NCBI RefSeq assembly: GCF_030503875.2
Contig: NZ_CP129968.2
Location: forward strand, 2,196,001 to 2,260,000
Reading direction: 5' to 3'
Origin: Marivirga arenosa
GTDB lineage: Bacteria; Bacteroidota; Bacteroidia; Cytophagales; Cyclobacteriaceae
Length of the DNA stretch: 64,000 bases
Of the stretch, positions 33,751 to 42,882 are shown in pieces; position 1 is the stretch's first letter; the number at the start of each line of letters is the position of its first letter. A program made the position numbers and the translations under genes. Under the pieces are notes generated by a model. That model was not told the DNA's origin and ran no database searches. It saw nothing but the letters and a program-made list of their open reading frames with translations.

Positions 33751-33816
33751 CTTAGTGTCTTTCCCGATAAATGCGGGACAGGCTGTGTCTTTGTGGTTAG
33801 TTGCAGCCTTTGGCTG
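33751..33816 (-). repeat. hairpin plus ACCACAAAG element, copy 7, with nested insert
   Basis: On the minus strand CAGCC-AAA-GGCTG (33804-33816) precedes CTAACCACAAAGACACAG and the insert CCTGTCCCG-CATTTAT-CGGGAAAG. It faces copy 6. Confidence 0.88.
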
Positions 33817-33915
33817 AAAATAATGCTTAGCATTATAAATAGAAATCAAAATTTGGCATCTTAGCAGTTTAAAACTTAATAACCTAAATACCTCAAAACT
33901 TCTACACTTACATAC

Positions 33916-35046
33916 ATGAAAAAAATCCTACGCATTACCACAGTGCCTATCTCCTTAAATATTCTTCTGACAGGACAACTAAAATATATGCGGGAGCAAG
34001 GTTATGAGGTAATTACAGCTAGTGCTGATGGTCCGGAGGTTCAAGAAGTATGCGATAGAGAAGGTGTAAAACATTATAAAATTAATTTTACTAGAATTTT
34101 AAGTCCGCTCCAGGATCTTAGAGCGCTTATACAACTTATACGATTAATTCGAGATGAGAAGCCAGATATTGTGCATACCCATACACCAAAGGCAGGCTTG
34201 CTAGGGATGTTAGCAGCTAGAATTTGTAGTGTTAAATGTAGAATGCATACGGTAGCTGGGATGCCTTTAATGGAAGCCTCAGGTCTAACTCGCAGGATCC
34301 TTAGGGTGACAGAAAAAGTCACTTATTTCTGTGCTCAAAAAGTTTATCCTAATTCATATAGACTGAAAGAATATATGGAAACTGCATTTCCTTCCTATCA
34401 ATCTAAATTTAAAATTATAGGTGAGGGGAGTTCAAATGGAATCAATACAGATTATTTTTCGACCCATGAAGTATCGGAGGGCCTGATTAAAAAGGTTCAA
34501 AATGATTATAAGATTCCGTTGAATTCTACGGTTTTTGTTTTTGTGGGACGATTGGTTGAGGATAAAGGAATTCATGACTTAGTTAAAGCCTTTAAAAATA
34601 TAGAAGCTAATTCTTATCTTATTTTAGTTGGAGCCTTTGAGGATGAGCGCGAGGCTGTGAATCCAGAAATCAAAAGTGAGATAGAAAATAACTGTAGAAT
34701 TATACATGTAGGATTTCAAAAAGATATCAGGCCTTTCCTTGCTGCCTCAGATATTTTTGTTTTCCCTTCTTATCGCGAGGGATTTCCTAACGTTGTATTG
34801 CAAGCTGCATCTATGGGACTTCCTTCTATAGTTTCAGATATCAATGGAAGCAATGAGATCATCACTCATGGTGAAAATGGATTAATTGTTCCTGTAAAAA
34901 GTGCTAATGAGCTTGAATCTGCAATGGTGGAGCTACTTACTGATTTATCTAAAAGAAAAGCGTTAGCTGCTAAAGCCAGGCATTCCATTATGAATAAATA
35001 CGATCAACAGAAAGTTTGGAAAGCAATTTTGAATGAATATCAGTAG
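33916..35046 (+). CDS. GT4 glycosyltransferase (PglA/CapM-like)
   Basis: A 376-residue GT-B enzyme. The opening MKKILRITTVPISLNILLTGQL and HTHTPKAGLLGMLAA resemble the transferases that add the second sugar after a PglC-type priming enzyme. The donor domain has VFVGRLVEDKGIHDLVKAF and FPSYREGFPNVVLQAASMGLP, where the second Glu of EX7E is Gln, as I recall for this branch. It is the last gene of the polysaccharide locus and converges on pxpC. Confidence 0.85.
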   Translation: MKKILRITTVPISLNILLTGQLKYMREQGYEVITASADGPEVQEVCDREGVKHYKINFTRILSPLQDLRALIQLIRLIRDEKPDIVHTHTPKAGLLGMLAARICSVKCRMHTVAGMPLMEASGLTRRILRVTEKVTYFCAQKVYPNSYRLKEYMETAFPSYQSKFKIIGEGSSNGINTDYFSTHEVSEGLIKKVQNDYKIPLNSTVFVFVGRLVEDKGIHDLVKAFKNIEANSYLILVGAFEDEREAVNPEIKSEIENNCRIIHVGFQKDIRPFLAASDIFVFPSYREGFPNVVLQAASMGLPSIVSDINGSNEIITHGENGLIVPVKSANELESAMVELLTDLSKRKALAAKARHSIMNKYDQQKVWKAILNEYQ

Positions 35047-35133
35047 TGTTAATAGGAGCAGTTACCTTAGTTGAGATCACTTACAATGACGGATGTTATA
35101 CAACGTCAAACTTCTAACTGCAAACTATTCAAC

Positions 35134-36009
35134 CTATACCAAGCTAAACCAGATTTCATCTCCTGGTTTTAGTTGCGCTACCGAATCTAAATCATCCTCT
35201 TCGATATTGGCAATTCTGGGATAACCACCAGTGGTTTGGGCATCGTTAAGTAAAATTATGGCCTGACCACTTTGTGTTAATTGAATAGTTCCAGGGATTA
35301 TTCCAGAAGATATTAATTCATCTCTTTCTTCAGCCTTAGCAAGTTTACTTTCTAAACGATACCCCATTCTGTTTGAATCAGAAGAAATGATATGTCCTTG
35401 ACTAAAGAATTCAGCAATGGTCATTCTTGATATATTTTCAAAATCTGGGCCTGGCTTAACTCTTACTCTTATTTTGGTCGATAGAACGGGTGGTGTTTTG
35501 TTTTTATCCCAGCTTTCTGTTTTGTTTAAATAATGAGAATCAATTGATATTTTAGATCCCTTCTTTATAAAACTGTCTGCTGTTGCCTCGGGCGATTGCA
35601 ATAATGGGCTGGCACTGTTTTTCCACTTTTGTACGTTCCATTTTCCTGCTACAGCTAAGTAGGCTCTACTCCCTGCTTTCAGCTTTCCGAAGCTAATAAT
35701 GGATCCGCTAGTTAAATAATGTGCTTTATTATTATCAATTAGTACTCCATCTGAATAGACTTCAAAATTTGCTCCGGTTATGGCAATTAAAGCATCAGAA
35801 TCAAAAAGTATTTCAGGTCCAGTTAATGTAATTTCAAATACAGGTTCATTTTTATCATTACTTACTAAAAAGTTAGCCATTTTAGCAGATTTTTGATCCA
35901 ATGCACCCCCAATTGGAATGCCCAGATATTGGTAGCCTAATCTTCCTTTATCTTGAATAGTGGTTTGTAAACCAGGTTTGAGAAATGTGAGTGTAAGCTT
36001 AGGATCCAT
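35134..36009 (-). CDS. pxpC: 5-oxoprolinase subunit PxpC
   Basis: A 291-residue protein of the biotin-dependent-carboxyltransferase-like (KipA/AHS2) family. Motifs: LQTTIQDKGRLGYQYLGIP, GGALDQKSA, ITGANFEV, and near the end TGGYPRIANI. With PxpA and PxpB it hydrolyses 5-oxoproline (pyroglutamate) to glutamate using ATP. It overlaps pxpB by 11 bases and ends the operon. Confidence 0.92.
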   Translation of the reverse strand: MDPKLTLTFLKPGLQTTIQDKGRLGYQYLGIPIGGALDQKSAKMANFLVSNDKNEPVFEITLTGPEILFDSDALIAITGANFEVYSDGVLIDNNKAHYLTSGSIISFGKLKAGSRAYLAVAGKWNVQKWKNSASPLLQSPEATADSFIKKGSKISIDSHYLNKTESWDKNKTPPVLSTKIRVRVKPGPDFENISRMTIAEFFSQGHIISSDSNRMGYRLESKLAKAEERDELISSGIIPGTIQLTQSGQAIILLNDAQTTGGYPRIANIEEDDLDSVAQLKPGDEIWFSLV

Positions 36010-36673
36010 GCTGTACTAATTCTTTATATTCTTCTTGACCAATCGATTTGAACTTAACTTTATCCCCCATATTTAATAGTATGCCTTCCTCTTTTGAAGC
36101 ATCAAATATTTCGATAGGAGTTCTTCCAATAATTTGCCAGCCTCCTGGTGCATTAATGGGATAAATTCCAGTTTGACTACCAGCAATTGCAACACTTCCC
36201 TTATCCACTCTTTTTCGTGGCGTATCCTTCCTTTTGCATTTAAGCTTTTCAGGAAGCTTTCCCAAATAGGGGAAGCCAGGAAGAAATCCCATCATAAAGA
36301 CATAATATTCTTGGCTAGTATGTAATTTGACTAATTCATTTATACTTAAGCCTAATTCATTTGATAAGCTTTCTAAATCTACTCCAAAGCTCAAATCATA
36401 ACAAACCGGGATTTCAATCAGATTAGATTTCTCATTGAGATTAAGTTGATCAATTTCAATCTCTTCAATTTTACTTTTTAAATCATGATAAGAGGTTTTT
36501 GACTTATCATATCTTACGGTTAAAGAACAATATGCTGGGATTTGATATAAAATATAATCTAGCTTATTGATTGCTTTAAAATAAGCATTGACTAGCTTAT
36601 TAATCTCTAAGTCAATTTTTTGCTCAAAATTTATAAGAAGAGCGCTATCACCATATTCTATAATATCCATCAT
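35999..36673 (-). CDS. pxpB: 5-oxoprolinase subunit PxpB
   Basis: A 224-residue KipI/AHS1-family protein. The conserved core is GFLPGFPYLGKLPEKL, PRKRVDKGSVAIAG and GIYPINAPGGWQIIGRTP. It forms a complex with PxpC. The start overlaps the end of pxpA by four bases. Confidence 0.92.
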   Translation of the reverse strand: MMDIIEYGDSALLINFEQKIDLEINKLVNAYFKAINKLDYILYQIPAYCSLTVRYDKSKTSYHDLKSKIEEIEIDQLNLNEKSNLIEIPVCYDLSFGVDLESLSNELGLSINELVKLHTSQEYYVFMMGFLPGFPYLGKLPEKLKCKRKDTPRKRVDKGSVAIAGSQTGIYPINAPGGWQIIGRTPIEIFDASKEEGILLNMGDKVKFKSIGQEEYKELVQHGS

Positions 36674-37422
36674 ATTGAAAAAGCTTTAATCTCAATATTT
36701 GAGTTCGAGATTATGGTTTTTAGTATTTCCTCAGCAAGTGGATTGTCTCCATGTATGCATAAGCTATCAATTTCTAGTGGAATGTTTCTGCCTGAAGAAG
36801 TTTTAACTACATGCTCTTCAGTTATTAATTTAAGCTGCATTAAGCTTTCATCTACTGACTCCAAAACAGATCCTTTTTCTTTTCTACTCATCAATTTACC
36901 ATTCTTGAGATACCTTCTGTCTAAAAAGCCTTCTCTTATAAATTTAAATCCAGCTTTTTGTGCTTGCTCTTGAAATGGACTTCCTGCTAATCCCATAATA
37001 GCTAGTCTTGGGTCAATTTCTTTCACTGCCTGTAAAAAGACTTCTGCTTCTTTCGAATTATGTGCTATTTCATTATATAAAGCCCCATGTGCCTTTACGT
37101 AATTCATTTTAGCTCCCTTACTTTCAGCCATGCCTTTAAGTGCAGCTATTTGATACTTTATTTGTGATTTGAGTTCCTCAGCAGGAATATCAATTTTTCT
37201 TCTACCAAAACCTGCTAAATCAGGATAGGAGGGGTGAGCACCAATTTGCACCTTATGTTTTATAGCACTTTCAATAGTCTTTTCCATATGATATGGATCT
37301 CCACCATGAAAACCACAGGCTATATTACAAGAGCTTATGTAGGGAAAAACGGCATCATCATTACCTTTTTTGAATTGGCCGTAGCTTTCTCCTAGATCAC
37401 AATTTATATCAATAGAATTCAT
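36670..37422 (-). CDS. pxpA: 5-oxoprolinase subunit PxpA (LamB/YcsF family)
   Basis: A 250-residue protein. Family motifs: IDINCDLGESYGQFK at the N-terminus, SSCNIACGFHGGDP, IGAHPSYPDLAGFGRR and VKAHGALYNE. It is the third subunit of the ATP-dependent 5-oxoprolinase. It follows the NRAMP-like gene by eight bases. Confidence 0.93.
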   Translation of the reverse strand: MNSIDINCDLGESYGQFKKGNDDAVFPYISSCNIACGFHGGDPYHMEKTIESAIKHKVQIGAHPSYPDLAGFGRRKIDIPAEELKSQIKYQIAALKGMAESKGAKMNYVKAHGALYNEIAHNSKEAEVFLQAVKEIDPRLAIMGLAGSPFQEQAQKAGFKFIREGFLDRRYLKNGKLMSRKEKGSVLESVDESLMQLKLITEEHVVKTSSGRNIPLEIDSLCIHGDNPLAEEILKTIISNSNIEIKAFSI

Positions 37423-37430
37423 TTGAATGT

Positions 37431-38642
37431 TTAAATAATTCCGAAAGCACTTAATATGCTTCTTGCTCCTAATAAAATAGTTGTTATGATTACCACAACG
37501 CCTATTACGTTAATGAGTTTAGAATTTACATGATTTCCCATTAATTCCTTATCATTTACGATCCACAATAAATAAATAGCTAATATTGGTAGCAATAATC
37601 CATTGGTGACCTGAGCAAATAATATTAAGGCGGTAGTTTCAAATCCCCAAGAGGCTACTATAATTCCAGAGAGAAGAACTAATGCCCAAGTAAGCTTAAA
37701 TTTAATATTCTGTAATCCGCCTTTCCAATCCAGAATTTCTGATGTAGCATAGGCTGCAGCTAAGGGTGCAGTTATACTCGATGAAAAGCCAGCGGCTAAG
37801 AAACCAAATGCAATAAAACTTATAGACCAATCACCTAAAATGGGCTGTAGTTGTGTCCCCAAAGAATTAATGCCTTTAAATTCATTTTGATTCCCTTCAA
37901 AAGCAATGGCCGCGGTAATCATAATGGCCATGGTAATAATCCCTCCTAAAGTTACAGATATAACAGTATCCAATCGCGACATATTCAGACTGTCAGTATC
38001 TTTAAACTTAGTTTTACTAGCTGAAGCATGTAAAAATAAGTTATAGGGCACTACGGTTGTTCCCACTAATCCTACCACCATTAAAGTAGCATTTTCTGGG
38101 ATAAGGGGTACAAATAACCCTTTAATAATTGCTGAGATTGAAGGTTCTAATAAAATGGCTGCACAAATGAAAACTATTCCCATAATGCTTACCAATACCA
38201 CCAAGAATCTTTCAATGTATTTATATTTACCTATAAGCAACAAGATGAATGCTGTTATACCTATCAGTAACAATAAAGAGTTTATCCCTAAAAACTCTGG
38301 TACTTTACCGAAGCCCATTATTGCGCCTGCTAAGTTCCCGGATTCATAAGCTGCGTTCCCCACCACTATGGCACTAATGACTAATGCGAAACTGAGGTAT
38401 CGAAAAACTTTATTGACTGACTTTTTTCTAATAGCCTCACCCAAACCCATTTTGGCTTGTGTACCTAAGCGAGCCGTCATTTCTTGTAAGATTATCGTAG
38501 CAAAAATGGAAAATAACATGGCCCATAGGAGTGTATAGCCATAACCAGCACCTGCTAAACTAGCAGTAGTTACTGTGCCAGGACCTATAAAGGCTGCAGC
38601 TACAATCATTCCTGGCCCTAGTTGTTTTAACTTTTTAAACAT
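37431..38642 (-). CDS. NRAMP-fold transporter without the metal-binding motif
   Basis: A 403-residue membrane protein with about 11 helices and an overall NRAMP pattern. The two metal-binding sites are altered: helix 1 reads AFIGPGTVTT (G20-P-G-T23) where metal transporters have DPGN, and helix 6 reads TTVVPYNLFLH (V197-V-P-Y200) where they have the MPH motif. The Asp, Asn, Met and His ligands are therefore missing. It is the first gene of the pxpABC operon. B. subtilis has a similar arrangement (ycsG near ycsF, kipI, kipA). Uptake of 5-oxoproline or a related acid is a better guess than Mn or Fe transport. Confidence 0.8.
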   Translation of the reverse strand: MFKKLKQLGPGMIVAAAFIGPGTVTTASLAGAGYGYTLLWAMLFSIFATIILQEMTARLGTQAKMGLGEAIRKKSVNKVFRYLSFALVISAIVVGNAAYESGNLAGAIMGFGKVPEFLGINSLLLLIGITAFILLLIGKYKYIERFLVVLVSIMGIVFICAAILLEPSISAIIKGLFVPLIPENATLMVVGLVGTTVVPYNLFLHASASKTKFKDTDSLNMSRLDTVISVTLGGIITMAIMITAAIAFEGNQNEFKGINSLGTQLQPILGDWSISFIAFGFLAAGFSSSITAPLAAAYATSEILDWKGGLQNIKFKLTWALVLLSGIIVASWGFETTALILFAQVTNGLLLPILAIYLLWIVNDKELMGNHVNSKLINVIGVVVIITTILLGARSILSAFGII

Positions 38643-38701
38643 GCTGAAAATATAAGTAAAATATTCTCAGCACGCTTAAATTTAGAATGAAGAATCGAGA
38701 T

Positions 38702-39283
38702 TTATGCGGTTTCTAATTCTTGATCAAAAATACTACTGTCAGCAGCAAATTTTCTAATTAAATCTATTTCCAATCTATCGGTTAATCCTTTTGAATAATG
38801 TAATTTTTTTAATCTTAAGCTTTCATCTACCAAAAACTCAGCTGGAATGGTATTTAGCGACTCACCCTCTGTTGGCATATTCATAGGTACACCTGCTATT
38901 TTGGCTTTGATTGCAGTTTGCACAAAGCTTTTTATATGACTTTTGGCTGAGGCAGATTTAGATTCTTCTAATCCATATTTGGCATAAATTTCCTTTTCAG
39001 GATCAGATATTAAAGGAATTGGAGATACTTCCTTGTGAAATGTACTTCTTAATAAAACACTTTCTTTTGATTCAAAAAAGAAAATCATTTCTAAGCCTTT
39101 TGCTTTCAATTCTTCATGAACCTTCGTTAATGCGTGAACTCTTAGATTACAGAATGGACAACCGGCATGTCTAAAGAACGCGATGAGTAGTTTTTTACCT
39201 TTATATTCTTCTAAGTTAATTTGTCGATCATATATATCTTTTTCATTAAAAAGAGGCGCTAATGCTGTTTTTGTTAATCTCAT
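38702..39283 (-). CDS. peroxiredoxin-like redoxin
   Basis: A 193-residue AhpC/TSA-type thioredoxin-fold protein. The active site is FRHAGCPFCNLR, a CPFC pair rather than the single peroxidatic Cys of most peroxiredoxins. DPEKEIYAKYGLE and IPAEFLVDESLRL complete the pattern. It probably reduces peroxides or thiols in the cytoplasm. It is a single gene 59 bases from the transporter gene. Confidence 0.75.
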   Translation of the reverse strand: MRLTKTALAPLFNEKDIYDRQINLEEYKGKKLLIAFFRHAGCPFCNLRVHALTKVHEELKAKGLEMIFFFESKESVLLRSTFHKEVSPIPLISDPEKEIYAKYGLEESKSASAKSHIKSFVQTAIKAKIAGVPMNMPTEGESLNTIPAEFLVDESLRLKKLHYSKGLTDRLEIDLIRKFAADSSIFDQELETA

Positions 39284-39485
39284 ATATTATTTATTTTCAC
39301 TATTTACGATCATTCTATAATCGTCAGATTTAAAAATTAAATTTTGTTTTTTAAATTCTTAGGCTGACAACAAAGAAATCGTCAATCTGTTATCAGAGAC
39401 TTAAAATTATATTGATTTAGGTTAAAAGAATGAATTATACTATTAAAGTCTTTTAAAAAGTTAAGAGCTTTAATGAATTCTTGCT

Positions 39486-39493
39486 TAACTTTG
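39486..39493 (+). promoter_or_regulatory. possible -7 element of the mnmA promoter
   Basis: TAACTTTG matches the Bacteroidota TANNTTTG box. No TTTG is found at the usual spacing upstream, so the promoter call is weak. A hairpin GCAGGG-CTGTGAA-CCCTGT follows in the leader (39546-39564), ending 13 bases before the start codon. Confidence 0.35.
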
Positions 39494-39577
39494 CAACTAA
39501 TGTCAGCAAAAGATGTTGACAATTGAAAATAAATGTATCACCAAAGCAGGGCTGTGAACCCTGTGAAACCGTGAATT

Positions 39578-40714
39578 ATGAGTAAAAAAGGAAGAGTATT
39601 AGTAGCCATGAGCGGAGGAATTGACAGCTCATTGGCAGCCGTGTTACTACACGAGCAAGGTTATGAAGTTATTGGAATGACCATGAAAACCTGGGATTAT
39701 GCATCCTCAGGAAGTTCAAAAAAAGAGACTGGATGTTGTAGTCTAGATTCTATCAATGATGCCCGAAATTTAGCAGTAAATTTGGGTTTTCCTCATTACA
39801 TCTTAGATATCCGAGAAGAATTTGGAGATTATGTAATCGATCACTTTACGGATGAATACCTAGCTGGAAGAACTCCAAACCCTTGTGTATTATGTAATAC
39901 GCACATTAAATGGGATTCCTTATTAAGAAGAGCGGATAAATTAGGATGTGATTATATAGCAACCGGACATTATGCTAAAGTGAGAGAAGAAAATGGTCGA
40001 TATGTTATTTCAAGAGGTAAAGACTTGAATAAGGATCAGTCTTATGCACTCTGGGGTGTATCTCAAGAAAGTTTAAGCAGAACGATTTTACCTTTAGGTG
40101 ATTTAACAAAGCCTGAAATTCGTAAAATGGCAGAAGATAGAGGGTTCTATGAATTAGTGAATAAATCAGAATCTTACGAAATCTGCTTTGTACCGGATAA
40201 TGATTATAGAGGCTTTTTGAAAAGAAGAGTAGATGGCCTGGAAGAAGAGGTGAAAGGTGGGGAATTCGTATTAGAGGATGGAACCGTAGTAGGTACGCAT
40301 GAAGGATACCCTTTCTACACAGTGGGTCAAAGAAAAGGTTTAGGTATAGCGCTTGGCTATCCCGTTTATGTTACAGAAATACAAAAGGATAAGAACAGAG
40401 TGGTTCTAGGTACTTTTGATGAATTGTCTCGTGATGGTATGTATGTTAAAAATCTTGTGATGAGCAAATATGCATCATTAGATGATAGGGTAGATACGGT
40501 CACTAAAGTTAGATATAATGATGGTGGGACTCCCGCTGTAATAGAGCAAGTAGGAGATACTATGAAAGTGTTCTTTGGCAAAGGTGTTCCGGCTATTGCG
40601 CCTGGTCAGGCTGCAGTATTCTATGAAGGAGATGATGTGATTGGTGGTGGTTGGATTCATTCTTCTTTCAATCAACAAAAAATAAAAAATGAGGCTTTAT
40701 CTAATTCTATTTAG
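39578..40714 (+). CDS. mnmA: tRNA-specific 2-thiouridylase
   Basis: A 378-residue enzyme of usual length. The PP-loop is MSGGIDSSLAAVLL near the N-terminus. The catalytic Cys lies in NPCVLCN and the second in SYEICFVPDNDYRGFL; CDYIATGHYA and YTVGQRKGLG are typical. It makes the 2-thio group of U34 in tRNA Lys, Glu and Gln. The region before Cys2 (GCCSLDSINDARNLA) is the form I associate with Bacteroidota. It overlaps the next gene by 26 bases. Confidence 0.94.
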   Translation: MSKKGRVLVAMSGGIDSSLAAVLLHEQGYEVIGMTMKTWDYASSGSSKKETGCCSLDSINDARNLAVNLGFPHYILDIREEFGDYVIDHFTDEYLAGRTPNPCVLCNTHIKWDSLLRRADKLGCDYIATGHYAKVREENGRYVISRGKDLNKDQSYALWGVSQESLSRTILPLGDLTKPEIRKMAEDRGFYELVNKSESYEICFVPDNDYRGFLKRRVDGLEEEVKGGEFVLEDGTVVGTHEGYPFYTVGQRKGLGIALGYPVYVTEIQKDKNRVVLGTFDELSRDGMYVKNLVMSKYASLDDRVDTVTKVRYNDGGTPAVIEQVGDTMKVFFGKGVPAIAPGQAAVFYEGDDVIGGGWIHSSFNQQKIKNEALSNSI

Positions 40715-41363
40715 TCTCTTTTTAATTCTTGCATCATGTGAGAATTCTACTGTAGCTCCAAATAAAGAAATATTGGGGCTACAGTTCTTTCCTCTAAATG
40801 TCAATGAATCTGAATTATACTCAGTAGAAGAAATCAATTACAATAATGATGGCTCTATTGATACATTACGCTATCAAATTCAAGATGAATGGGTTGATTC
40901 TATTTCTTTGCAGAATCGTATTAAATTAGAGGGGTATCGCTATAAATTAGATCAGGCTGGTAATAAGGAGATTTTATCTTCAATAGTAAAAGAAAGATCG
41001 GACAAATTAGCAAGTTTTAAAATTGGTAATTCTGAAGAAGTAAAGCTTAGTTTTCCTGTTTCGGAAGGGAAATCATGGAATGGACTTCCTCAGGAATTTG
41101 AAGAAGATGAATTTGAAATCTTTAAAGCATTTCAACCTTATGAATTAGGAGATCAAACCTTTGAAAGTACTGTTCAAGTCATTCAAGAAGATAATCAAGA
41201 TTCTGTATCTAATTATGATCAAAGAATTGAAGTATACGCTGCTTCACTAGGCCTTATTTACAAAGTATCCTCTCAATTAGAATTTTGTAGAGAAACAGAC
41301 TGTTTGGGCTTACAACAAATTGAAATTGGTAGGACAATCCGAATGGAGAGAGTTATAAACTAA
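40689..41363 (+). CDS. hypothetical lipoprotein
   Basis: A 224-residue protein with an N-terminal signal ending LFLILASC (lipobox Cys17), so it is a lipoprotein, probably on the outer membrane. The rest is acidic and beta-rich without a domain I recognise. It overlaps mnmA by 26 bases, so the two are translated together, but no functional link is apparent. Confidence 0.75.
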   Translation: MRLYLILFSLFLILASCENSTVAPNKEILGLQFFPLNVNESELYSVEEINYNNDGSIDTLRYQIQDEWVDSISLQNRIKLEGYRYKLDQAGNKEILSSIVKERSDKLASFKIGNSEEVKLSFPVSEGKSWNGLPQEFEEDEFEIFKAFQPYELGDQTFESTVQVIQEDNQDSVSNYDQRIEVYAASLGLIYKVSSQLEFCRETDCLGLQQIEIGRTIRMERVIN

Positions 41364-41427
41364 GCATCCTCAAGCTAAATTTCATTTCTATATTCATTAT
41401 TCCATAAAAGCAGCTTAACTTGCAGGC

Positions 41428-42243
41428 ATGTTAGTGTTAGGAAAATGGAATAATTTAAAAATTGTCCGTGAGGCCCCTCAAGGACTATATTTAAGCGATG
41501 GCGAGGAAGATGTATTACTACCCAATAAATACGTTCCTCAAAATAAGAATATAGATGATGAAATAGAGGTTTTTATATATAAAGATTCTGCTCAAAGACC
41601 TATAGCCACCACCTTAAAACCTTTAGCTGAATTAAATCAAGCTAGTCTTTTTGAAGTAAGACAAGTAACTAAAGTTGGTGCTTTTGTAGATTGGGGATTG
41701 GAAAAAGAATTATTGATTCCATTTTCAGAGCAGACCGATGAATTAGAGGTAGGGGACTTAATAGTAGCTTATGTAACACTCGATCCTAAAACAGAGCGAA
41801 TTGTAGCTTCTATGCATATTGAATCCTTTTTAGAGGAAGGATCTGGTGATTTAGAAGAGGGTCAGGAAGTAGACCTTTTAATATACAGAATTACGGATTT
41901 AGGCTATGAAGTCGTAATAAATCAACAGTATAAAGGATTGATATATGAAAATACAGTCTTTGATCCTTTAGATATAGGGATGTCTGGAAAAGGTAAGATC
42001 AAATCTATCAGGATAGATGGAAAAATTGATGTTCAATGGAAAGTGGAGAAGGAGGAGAAGCAAAAAGAGATTCTAGAATTATTGAGGGATCATAATGGTT
42101 TTATGCCTTATCATGATAAATCTAAACCAGAAGAGATTTATGATATGTTTGGCTTGAGTAAGAAAGAATTTAAAAGACAGATCGGACATCTTTACAAAGA
42201 GAAGAAAATTACAATCAAATCTGATGGGATTTATTTAGTATAA
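41428..42243 (+). CDS. S1-like RNA-binding protein (CvfB family)
   Basis: A 271-residue protein. Several OB/S1-like units are visible: VREAPQGLYLSDGEEDVLLP, EVRQVTKVGAFVDWGLEKELLIPFSEQ and YRITDLGYEVVINQQYKGLIY. A winged-helix-like end follows (FMPYHDKSKPEEIYDMFGLS then KKEFKRQIGHLYKEKKI). This is the CvfB/YitL arrangement, an RNA-binding protein tied to virulence regulation in Staphylococcus. Cytoplasmic. Confidence 0.86.
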   Translation: MLVLGKWNNLKIVREAPQGLYLSDGEEDVLLPNKYVPQNKNIDDEIEVFIYKDSAQRPIATTLKPLAELNQASLFEVRQVTKVGAFVDWGLEKELLIPFSEQTDELEVGDLIVAYVTLDPKTERIVASMHIESFLEEGSGDLEEGQEVDLLIYRITDLGYEVVINQQYKGLIYENTVFDPLDIGMSGKGKIKSIRIDGKIDVQWKVEKEEKQKEILELLRDHNGFMPYHDKSKPEEIYDMFGLSKKEFKRQIGHLYKEKKITIKSDGIYLV

Positions 42244-42250
42244 ATTCGGA

Positions 42251-42739
42251 ATGAGTAAAATACTATACGATAACTGGAAAGAAAACAGCAAAGAATACAA
42301 GTCCAATAATAAGGATTTTTATAAAGCATTAAGAAAAAGGAAAAAGCTTGATGATGAGTTCCATGAATTAGATGCTCAAGTATTTGATGAAATGGATTGT
42401 TTAGATTGTGCTAATTGCTGTAAAACTACCAGTCCCATTTTCCAGCAGTCTGATATTGAAAGAGTTGCCAAAGCTCTAAAAATGAAGGTCCCGGAATTTA
42501 TTGACCAGTATTTACATATTGATGAGGACCATGATTACGTCTTAAACTCTTCACCTTGTCCATTTTTAGGATATGATAACAAATGTATTGTGTACAAGAA
42601 TAGGCCAACAGCATGTAGGGAGTATCCTCATACTAATCGTAAGCGCATGCACCAGATCCTAAATAAGACCTTCAAAAATGCTGAAATATGTCCGGCCGTT
42701 TATCATATCCTTGAAAGGATGAAGGAAAGAGTACGTTAA
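42251..42739 (+). CDS. YkgJ-type Cys-cluster protein
   Basis: A 162-residue protein with the zinc- or iron-chelating pattern CLDCANCC near the centre, later CPFLGYDNKC and RPTACREYPHT, and ICPAVYHIL at the end. The spacing matches the YkgJ family, whose function is poorly known. It lies seven bases after the CvfB-like gene and is surely in the same operon. Confidence 0.83.
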   Translation: MSKILYDNWKENSKEYKSNNKDFYKALRKRKKLDDEFHELDAQVFDEMDCLDCANCCKTTSPIFQQSDIERVAKALKMKVPEFIDQYLHIDEDHDYVLNSSPCPFLGYDNKCIVYKNRPTACREYPHTNRKRMHQILNKTFKNAEICPAVYHILERMKERVR

Positions 42740-42882
42740 CAAGTTTGAATGGTTTACTTGTTGGCATGTTTTAACAGTATCTTATTTATAGCCACTAATT
42801 CTAATATAAGTATGTCATTTGTTTTATTTGATTAATTCAATACTAACGTCCAACTTCCATCTTCCAACTATTACCAAATAAA

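Noticed and set aside
36620..36973. Plus-strand open frame of 117 codons
   Set aside because: It lies antisense to pxpA and pxpB, which have strong family motifs.
39546..39564. Riboswitch before mnmA
   Set aside because: Only one short hairpin is visible, with no second stem or conserved riboswitch core.
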